From the IMG/VR virus record IMGVR_UViG_3300047388_000361, positions 1 through 35,109 of that record: a stretch of DNA of 35,109 nucleotides. One strand, 5' to 3'. The translations under genes were made by a program, and so were the position numbers. Source of the stretch: a virus. The notes below the pieces were generated by a model. That model worked only from the letters and a program-made list of their open reading frames with translations. It was not told where the DNA came from and did no database searches. Every line of letters starts with the position of its first letter. The first letter of the stretch is position 1. Of this stretch, positions 14,430-19,324 are shown piece after piece.

Positions 14430-14666
14430 ATGATAGTTAAGCATGTTGGTAATAGTGAAAAAGATCGTGAAATCGCGCTTAAAGAATTAGGTTTGCCCGA
14501 AGATTTCAAACCAAAAACAATAGAAGATTATAATAAAATATCGCGCAAGATGATAGAAATAAGAAGAAATTGTGATAAGCATAATCATATTACAAGAGAT
14601 GTATCAATCTCTCAGATATTTAAAGAAATTAGACCCTGGAAATTGAGTAAATTAGATGAAGCGTAA
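14430..14666 (+). CDS. hypothetical protein, 78 aa
   Basis: MIVKHVGNSEKDREIALKEL, then GLPEDFKPKTIEDYNKISRK and ISQIFKEIRPWKL. A small helical, charged protein with AAAGGA as ribosome site. No family recognised. It overlaps the next gene by 11 nt, so the two are coupled and precede the scaffold gene. Confidence 0.65.
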   Translation: MIVKHVGNSEKDREIALKELGLPEDFKPKTIEDYNKISRKMIEIRRNCDKHNHITRDVSISQIFKEIRPWKLSKLDEA

Positions 14667-15129
14667 AACAGTTGGCCAAGAGTCTTTAGAACTTAGCCAA
14701 AAAACACCTGATAATATAAGCGTATTAGAGCAACAAGAGGCAATGCAACAAGATTATATGAAGAATCTTTTGGAAATTATCGATACTGCATACGATAAAT
14801 ATCCTGAGAGTTTTTTTGTAGAAGTTATTACCAAGAACGAAAAATTAATGCCCAATGTATTTCGCAATTATTTTGTCGATCGCTCTACGTGCCCTACCCC
14901 AAATTACGATCAAAGTGTTTATAGATATAATAAAGTAGCTGGTCAGATAGAATACATCTGGACTATACCGTCACGCGATGCCACAGCGCATCTTGTTGAT
15001 AACCAACTCATAGTTCATAAAGACGAAAAACAACTTACTGAATTCTGTGTTATGTTCGCTAAAGGCGAATTATTTAAACTTATGAAGAAATTAAATGGCG
15101 AAGCCCCCGATTCACCCATTCTAGCTTAA
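14656..15129 (+). CDS. conserved head-operon protein, 157 aa
   Basis: After a polar start, residues 35-150 contain the helix DYMKNLLEIIDTAYDKYPES, then VEVITKNEKLMPNVFRNYF, RSTCPTPNYDQSVYRY and IEYIWTIPSRDATAHLVD. It has the look of a compact globular alpha/beta protein kept in this type of P22-like head cluster just before the scaffold; I do not know a function. It ends 8 nt before the scaffold gene, whose ribosome site AAGGAG overlaps its stop. Confidence 0.65.
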   Translation: MKRKTVGQESLELSQKTPDNISVLEQQEAMQQDYMKNLLEIIDTAYDKYPESFFVEVITKNEKLMPNVFRNYFVDRSTCPTPNYDQSVYRYNKVAGQIEYIWTIPSRDATAHLVDNQLIVHKDEKQLTEFCVMFAKGELFKLMKKLNGEAPDSPILA

Positions 15130-15137
15130 GGAGCCCG

Positions 15138-16040
15138 ATGAGTTTTGAAATTAAATATAACCGTGATGGCGAAGTAATAAAAGACAAATCACAAGAATTG
15201 CATATAAATCAAGTAGCAGAACAGCAAGCGGTGTTAGATATTCAACCAAAAGTAATGGAAAACACCCTGGATATACAACCAGAAAACTTACAACAGATCT
15301 TAACGCAACAAACTATCCAGGATAATCCGGAATCAGAATCTGAATATTCAGGGACGGAGATCGAAGAAACTCCGGTTCAACAAGCGCGTAAAACTCCAGC
15401 CGATAGCTTTAGGGAATTGAGGCTCAAAGCAGAACGAGCAGAAAAAGCAGAGCGTGAACGCGACGAAATGATGCGCAAGTTATATGAATATGAAAACTAT
15501 AATCAGAACTCAAAACAAAAACAGATGCGGATAGAATCACCTATAGAAGAAGAACTCTCTGTAGCCGCTGATGACCTTGTTGAGGGTAAGCATCTAAGTA
15601 AAGTAGATAAAAAAGTTCGTCAATTAGAAGAACAACTTAAGGCTTATCAACAACAAACTGCTACAGCAACAACTGAAGCTAGACTTAAGGCACAATACGC
15701 TGACTTTGATAAAGTTGTCTCTAAAGACAACATAGAGATGCTCGCTTATACTTACCCCGAATTAGCGAATGCACTTAACTCAACATCTGATCTTTATAGT
15801 AAAGCAGTTAGTGCTTATATGATGATAAAGAATACTGGTGTCTATAAAGAAGAGACTTTTATAGCCGAGAAGAAACGCGTGCAAGAGAACGCCGCTAAGC
15901 CACGATTATCTCCTGCGGTATCTTCAGCACAGCAAGGTGAATCTCCTTTAACTAAGGCCAGCATGTTCGCTGATGGATTAACTCCACAGTTACAAGAGCA
16001 ACTGCGCCGCGAAATGAATGAGATTAGAAAGGCAAACTAA
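15138..16040 (+). CDS. putative scaffolding protein, 300 aa
   Basis: No transmembrane part. Residues 1-80 are acidic and Gln/Glu-rich. Residues 85-175 are a long charged coiled coil (FRELRLKAERAEKAERERDE, KVRQLEEQLKAYQQQ). Residues 180-225 form a helical domain, and the C terminus is short with a mixed charge helix LQEQLRREMNEIRKAN. This is the usual build of phage scaffolds, which bind coat protein through a basic C-terminal helix and leave the prohead. Its place after the portal and before the coat gene agrees. It overlaps the next gene as TAATG. Confidence 0.72.
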   Translation: MSFEIKYNRDGEVIKDKSQELHINQVAEQQAVLDIQPKVMENTLDIQPENLQQILTQQTIQDNPESESEYSGTEIEETPVQQARKTPADSFRELRLKAERAEKAERERDEMMRKLYEYENYNQNSKQKQMRIESPIEEELSVAADDLVEGKHLSKVDKKVRQLEEQLKAYQQQTATATTEARLKAQYADFDKVVSKDNIEMLAYTYPELANALNSTSDLYSKAVSAYMMIKNTGVYKEETFIAEKKRVQENAAKPRLSPAVSSAQQGESPLTKASMFADGLTPQLQEQLRREMNEIRKAN

Positions 16041-16264
16041 TGAAAATATTCGGAAAACTTCATTATGATGATTGTGGTGATAGAATAAGACAACTTGAGA
16101 AAGCATTAGAATTATCTATGCGCCAAAATATTGATTTCTCTCGAGATTTATTGGAACTTTCCTGCAAATTAAAAACTGTCACTTTAAATAAACATGTTGT
16201 TTGTTGCTCCGAATGCTCAGAAAAAAAAGAAGTTGAAGCTTTAATAAATTCAGTGCTAGAATAG
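16040..16264 (+). CDS. small coiled-coil protein with Cys cluster, 74 aa
   Basis: Residues 14-50 form an amphipathic helix (DRIRQLEKALELSMRQN) and a CCSECSEKKE cluster follows, possibly a metal site. TAATG overlap with the scaffold gene. Two terminator-like hairpins follow, so it closes the scaffold transcript. No family recognised. Confidence 0.6.
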   Translation: MKIFGKLHYDDCGDRIRQLEKALELSMRQNIDFSRDLLELSCKLKTVTLNKHVVCCSECSEKKEVEALINSVLE

Positions 16265-16272
16265 TGCGCATT

Positions 16273-16296
16273 GTGTGTTCGATAACGCACGCTTTT
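16273..16296 (+). terminator. short hairpin with T-run
   Basis: GTGTGTT (16273-16279), loop CGAT, AACGCAC (16284-16290), then GCTTTT. A first terminator just after the 74-residue gene. Confidence 0.55.
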
Positions 16297-16307
16297 AGGC
16301 ACAATAT

Positions 16308-16354
16308 GCCAATGGTAGTTTTGTTCGCTCCTCTTCTACCATTGGCTAATTTTA
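16308..16354 (+). terminator. second, stronger terminator hairpin
   Basis: Perfect 11-bp stem GCCAATGGTAG (16308-16318) with CTACCATTGGC (16336-16346), then TAATTTTA. It separates the rightward head transcript from the convergent minus-strand cassette that ends at 16360 and could act on both. Confidence 0.7.
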
Positions 16355-16359
16355 CCTCA

Positions 16360-16923
16360 TTAAAACTTCATTGAATGATCTTTTAAAATATTTTTAAAGT
16401 GAGCTTCTCCTGCCTTAGCGATAAATGCTCGAGCATCGATACTGCATGCAGCTGGAAATCCCATCTCATTATCAGGACAAGTTGCATTCTTATGGACACA
16501 ATCAATAAACATAGTTTGAGATAATTGGGTCTCATATTCATTTTTGGCACGAAGCTGATCATTCTTTTGATGTACAGTCGGCCATACATGGGGTTGTGCC
16601 TTATATACGAGCCACCCAATTCCAGTAATTGCAGCCGTTAATACAACAGCGTGGGCATTAGCCTCAAGACCATGAGCAATAGCTTCAGAACCAGATTGTA
16701 TAGTTTCTTTTAGCCCTTCTATATTTGCACCCATCTCCTCAGCAGCGGTTTTTATGGATTCACCATGCGCTATAAGGCCAGTGGCCACAGTTCCAGCGGC
16801 TAAACTACCAGCTTCTTGAAGACCTGCTTTTATAATCTTCGATTCTTTTTTTGCATCAGGCCAAAACCAGTTTCCTGAATGAAGATGTGCAAATGAGATA
16901 AATATTATCCATAAAGTGACCAT
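16360..16923 (-). CDS. putative exported/membrane protein of the antisense cassette, 187 aa
   Basis: I choose the ATG at 16923, which has AAAGGA at ideal spacing; the longer frame from 16962 has no ribosome site. The N terminus MVTLWIIFISFAHLHSGNWF is signal-like. Residues 30-110 are an Ala/Gly-rich helical stretch (AGLQEAGSLAAGTVATGLIA), residues 94-112 a second hydrophobic helix (AVVLTAAITGIGWLVYKA), and the tail holds four Cys (IDCVHKNATCPDNE, AACSID) that would form disulphides outside the cytoplasm. No family recognised. Last gene of a three-gene leftward unit. A host-envelope function is inferred. Confidence 0.65.
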   Translation of the reverse strand: MVTLWIIFISFAHLHSGNWFWPDAKKESKIIKAGLQEAGSLAAGTVATGLIAHGESIKTAAEEMGANIEGLKETIQSGSEAIAHGLEANAHAVVLTAAITGIGWLVYKAQPHVWPTVHQKNDQLRAKNEYETQLSQTMFIDCVHKNATCPDNEMGFPAACSIDARAFIAKAGEAHFKNILKDHSMKF

Positions 16924-16942
16924 GCGAGTCCTTTTAATTATT

Positions 16943-17107
16943 TTAAAGTTCATTTTTTTCATATTTATTTATTTTGTTAAAGATTAATATTAATAACCAG
17001 ACAGAAATAACAATTAATGCGCAGTATTGTGTATGTGTTAGATCTAATTGAACCTTAATTACATAAGCTAATAGAGATACGCATGAATAAAGTAATATTC
17101 TGTTCAT
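16943..17107 (-). CDS. small membrane protein, 54 aa
   Basis: Two hydrophobic spans: LLYSCVSLLAYVIKV and ALIVISVWLLILIF, ending with a basic NKINKYEKN tail. Its ATG overlaps the stop of the Gly/Ala-rich gene upstream (ATGA) and it runs 20 nt past the start region of the 16923 gene. Two short spans and a charged tail are holin-like in outline, but no family is recognised. Confidence 0.6.
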   Translation of the reverse strand: MNRILLYSCVSLLAYVIKVQLDLTHTQYCALIVISVWLLILIFNKINKYEKNEL

Positions 17108-17568
17108 GGTAGAAACGGGATTGATGCACCAAAAGCGAATGCTCCAATGGATGCAGCTTCTACTAAAGCCATAGCCCCAGCAACAGACCCTGTGGTTCCT
17201 ACAGCAGCAGCAGTTCCTAACATGGCTAGTTCTGTGGCAGCAGCTGAACTCGCAATAGCCCCAGCAGCAATAGTTGCCCCGCTAGTTGCCATAGCTGAAC
17301 CAAGTGCTGTTCCAGATATACCCACGACTCCTGCAGTAAGTGCACCACCGGTACCCATAGCCGCAACAGTTCCACCACCCAATGCAGCCGCGGCAGCTCC
17401 ACCAGTAGCAACAGTAGCAGCACCAAGAGCAGCAGCAGCACCGCCGTAACAGGTAGTTTTCGTCAAGCCATAAAGAAACCATCCAGTTACGGGACCCTTC
17501 CCTTTACCAGCAAAGACATTTCCCGAACATAATAACGTTAAAGAAAGTAACGCAATTCGAATTGTCAT
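17104..17568 (-). CDS. exported Gly/Ala-rich (glycine-zipper) protein, 154 aa
   Basis: Clear signal peptide MTIRIALLSLTLLCSGNVFA with cleavage before GKGKG. The remaining ~130 residues are almost wholly Gly, Ala, Thr, Val in runs such as GAAAALGAATVATGG and GTALGSAMATSGATIAAG, i.e. repeated GxxxG/AxxxG spacing that packs membrane helices. Strong GAGGAG 5 nt before the ATG. First gene of the leftward cassette, with a promoter and palindrome upstream. Such glycine-zipper chains occur in pore-forming and membrane-perturbing proteins. A lysis, superinfection or host-envelope role is possible but unproven. The opposite strand also has long frames, purely from this biased composition. Confidence 0.75.
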   Translation of the reverse strand: MTIRIALLSLTLLCSGNVFAGKGKGPVTGWFLYGLTKTTCYGGAAAALGAATVATGGAAAAALGGGTVAAMGTGGALTAGVVGISGTALGSAMATSGATIAAGAIASSAAATELAMLGTAAAVGTTGSVAGAMALVEAASIGAFAFGASIPFLP

Positions 17569-17609
17569 AAAGACTCCTCATATTAATAGTGTTTTTAATT
17601 ACATTATTA

Positions 17610-17638
17610 AGAATAATACATAAATAAACACATTACAA
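17610..17638 (-). promoter_or_regulatory. promoter candidate of the antisense cassette
   Basis: On the minus strand TTGTAA, 17-nt spacer, TATTCT. The -35 element lies within the palindrome 17627-17644, which would let a repressor block it. Confidence 0.45.
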
Positions 17639-17688
17639 TGTGTTGCGTTTTTGTTGTTTTGAGTAATCAATGTGTTGCAATTTTGTTG
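17627..17688. promoter_or_regulatory. palindrome and direct repeats in the divergent promoter region (operator candidate)
   Basis: AACACATT-AC-AATGTGTT (17627-17644) is a perfect palindrome. Its right half begins a 21-nt block (17636-17656) that returns almost unchanged at 17668-17688 (CAATGTGTTGC, then TTTTGTTG). The repeats lie between divergent genes and overlap the leftward promoter. The binding protein is unknown; the RHH proteins at 32367-32716 or the HTH protein at 4776 are candidates. Confidence 0.5.
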
Positions 17689-17710
17689 CGCTAAACCTGT
17701 AAATAGTTTT

Positions 17711-17738
17711 TTGATTGTTTATTTAAAGTAACTATTCT
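17711..17738 (+). promoter_or_regulatory. promoter candidate for the 17774 gene
   Basis: TTGATT (17711-17716), 16-nt spacer, TATTCT (17733-17738), the same -10 as the divergent leftward promoter. Confidence 0.45.
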
Positions 17739-17773
17739 AAACTTAGTGCGTGTACCAATCTGAAAGGTTGTTC

Positions 17774-18100
17774 ATGAAAAGATTATACTTTGTATCATCT
17801 ATCTTATTTCCTTCCCTCGTTTTAATGGCAGCACCGCATCCAGAAATAAAAATACATAAAGAACAGGATATCTTTATCCAAGTTGGCGACGAACATCTTT
17901 ATAATCTCAAAGAAATAATCGCTGAGCTTGAAGAACATCCAAATATCATCGAAGAACAACCAATTGAACAACCCCCATTAACTTGTAGACAACGTTTAGC
18001 TAAAAATAGAAATGCCTTAATAATTGCTGGAGTGTCGTTGGGATCGGCTACTATAAGTGGTGCAGTTGCTTTGATAGTTCATTTTACTGCGCAGAGATAG
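17774..18100 (+). CDS. exported protein with C-terminal membrane anchor, 108 aa
   Basis: The ATG at 17774 (AAAGG in front) gives a proper signal peptide MKRLYFVSSILFPSLVLMAA. The middle is acidic and Pro-rich (EEHPNIIEEQPIEQPPLTC), and residues 84-104 form a transmembrane helix (ALIIAGVSLGSATISGAVAL) followed by IVHFTAQR. It diverges from the Gly/Ala-rich cassette, so both sides of the regulatory region encode exported proteins. Its last 28 nt, with the stop codon, recur at the end of the gene at 18308. No family recognised. Confidence 0.65.
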   Translation: MKRLYFVSSILFPSLVLMAAPHPEIKIHKEQDIFIQVGDEHLYNLKEIIAELEEHPNIIEEQPIEQPPLTCRQRLAKNRNALIIAGVSLGSATISGAVALIVHFTAQR

Positions 18101-18141
18101 ATAGTATACTGCTAATGTAACTAGCAACAAAAGGATAGATT

Positions 18142-18345
18142 GTGAAAATGTTTAAAATTTGTTCGGACTGCATAAAAGATTTACAAGGTCTTCGGTCGAG
18201 AGAAGAATCTAAATATAGAAGTTTATTATATCGACCTTCTTATATAAATTGTCCTAATAGACCTAGATGTTTTGATCAACCTGAACGTAGTAAACAAGAA
18301 GATATTGATGAATTGGAAAAAAGAAAAAGAACATCAACCAAATAA
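18142..18345 (+). CDS. small Cys-containing protein with intron-core-like segment, 67 aa
   Basis: GTG start at 18142 (AAGGAT well spaced) or ATG at 18148. It has CSDC near the start, CPNRPRC mid-way, then DQPERSKQEDIDELEKRKR. The DNA for QPERSKQED closely follows the segment of intron 2 (20089-20116) that encodes QPERSKRED and forms the ribozyme P7/P3 strand. The leader GTATACTG.TA...GCAACAA is also shared with intron 2 (19819-19855). I infer a decayed relative of the intron-2 reading frame. Protein function unknown. Confidence 0.45.
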   Translation: MKMFKICSDCIKDLQGLRSREESKYRSLLYRPSYINCPNRPRCFDQPERSKQEDIDELEKRKRTSTK

Positions 18346-18517
18346 AAGAGAATCTATCATATTTATAGAATACTCTGGAAAAATACATGCAGGCATATGG
18401 GAAGACCAAGTTTTCTTTCGTTATGATGAAGATGGAATTAATCCTATTCATGGTCCGGAAGTAGAATGGTGGATTGCACTTTCTGAAATCCCATTTCATT
18501 TTACTGCTCAAAGATAG
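18308..18517 (+). CDS. DUF551-like protein with exchanged C terminus, 69 aa
   Basis: From the ATG at 18308: MNWKKEKEHQPNKRESIIFI, then YSGKIHAGIWEDQVFF and EVEWWIALSEIP, matching the DUF551 scheme (MNWI...HWMPLPEPP). It then ends FHFTAQR instead of stopping, with DNA that is 26 of 28 identical to the end of the 17774 gene (18078-18105). It overlaps the frame at 18142 by 38 nt. A recombined DUF551 copy; function unknown. Confidence 0.55.
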   Translation: MNWKKEKEHQPNKRESIIFIEYSGKIHAGIWEDQVFFRYDEDGINPIHGPEVEWWIALSEIPFHFTAQR

Positions 18518-18522
18518 ATAGT
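18495..18522 (+). repeat. 28-nt copy of the 3' end at 18078-18105
   Basis: Begins TTCATTTTACTGCTCAAAGA and ends TAGATAGT; it differs from 18078-18105 at two positions. Both copies encode the last residues HFTAQR and a TAG stop of different genes. A third, looser likeness (TTAC.GCGCAAAGA) is at 19174-19187 beyond the HNH gene. Confidence 0.7.
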
Positions 18523-19142
18523 TATTTTCTTTTTCGGTTTAATAGATTTTCTTGGTGTGATATCCATCTGCAATTTCCTGGTGCATAATTTCCATCATTG
18601 TCTATGCGATCAAGTTCCATATTTTCAGGACGCTCACCCATGTCAGCAATAAAATTATTAAACTCTAGCCAAATCTCGCATACCTTTATTCCTCTTGCGC
18701 CATAATGTTTATAATTTGTATTATTAGGATTAGTACAACGTTGTATCATAGACTCCCACGTGGTATAAGTTTTACTATGAGCCATTTTATGTTTAGTTGA
18801 GCCACATGTTCTGCATGCTAAAGAATCTCCGAACCTGAGCCTTATAGCTTTTTGTGTTCTTACGAAACCGCATTCACATTGAACTATATAAGTTTTCCTT
18901 TTTTCTTCTGTTTTTATTTCTTGAACTATTGTCCATTTGCCGAATTTGTCACCAGATTTTATTTCTTGAGTTTTATACATACATTTTCTACAAGAAGTTG
19001 ATTTGGCTGCCTTTAGAATTTCTTCTCTTACTAAAAATATTGCCCCACAAACACATCTACATTGATATAATTTTCGATCTTTTATTCTTTGATTTTCAGA
19101 TATTATTTGCCAATTTCCATGCTTTGATCCAATTTCAAACAT
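18522..19142 (-). CDS. HNH homing endonuclease with tandem Zn-ribbon/DNA-binding repeats, 206 aa
   Basis: Start taken at ATG 19142 (MFEIGSKHGNWQIISENQ); 21 more residues are open upstream but lack a ribosome site. Two repeats, residues 2-54 and 60-114, each have GxKxGxW.I followed by CxCG and CxxC, a Cys-rich DNA-binding unit. Residues 121-206 are an HNH nuclease of the common phage type: H122, TTWESMIQRCTNP, YGARGIKVCEIW, MGERP, LDRIDNDGNYAPGNCRW. Such enzymes nick or cut DNA to spread themselves. No group I core surrounds it, so it appears free-standing, antisense to the neighbouring genes and only 180 nt upstream of the split capsid gene. Confidence 0.88.
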   Translation of the reverse strand: MFEIGSKHGNWQIISENQRIKDRKLYQCRCVCGAIFLVREEILKAAKSTSCRKCMYKTQEIKSGDKFGKWTIVQEIKTEEKRKTYIVQCECGFVRTQKAIRLRFGDSLACRTCGSTKHKMAHSKTYTTWESMIQRCTNPNNTNYKHYGARGIKVCEIWLEFNNFIADMGERPENMELDRIDNDGNYAPGNCRWISHQENLLNRKRK

Positions 19143-19161
19143 TGTTTTTCTTTCATTGTTT

Positions 19162-19287
19162 ATGTTATTATTCTTACGGCGCAAAGAGGCCATCGCCACC
19201 CTCAATAAAGACCCATCGTACGCAAATCGGGATTCGTACTCCGATGACGCAATGTTAGCCTCGTCAGCTTATAGTGTATCATCTTAG
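19162..19287 (+). pseudogene. orphan 41-codon frame, probably the 3' remnant of an interrupted gene
   Basis: The plus strand reads RRKEAIATLNKDPSYANRDS then YSDDAMLASSAYSVSS and stops at 19287. An ATG at 19162 exists but has no ribosome site. The peptide looks like a genuine C terminus, and its 5' side abuts the HNH gene, so it may be the tail of a gene split or displaced by the endonuclease. I found no matching front half upstream. Confidence 0.35.
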
Positions 19288-19324
19288 GATGATTTTGTAA
19301 AACAAATAACTATAAGGAAAGCTT

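Noticed and set aside
17147-17482. Long frames on the plus strand and in other minus frames opposite the Gly/Ala-rich gene.
   Set aside because: They arise from the GCn/GGn bias of the 154-residue gene; none has a ribosome site or sensible composition.
18854-19258. A 134-codon Phe/Leu-rich plus frame opposite the HNH gene.
   Set aside because: An antisense shadow; its composition reflects the Lys/Glu codons of the real gene.
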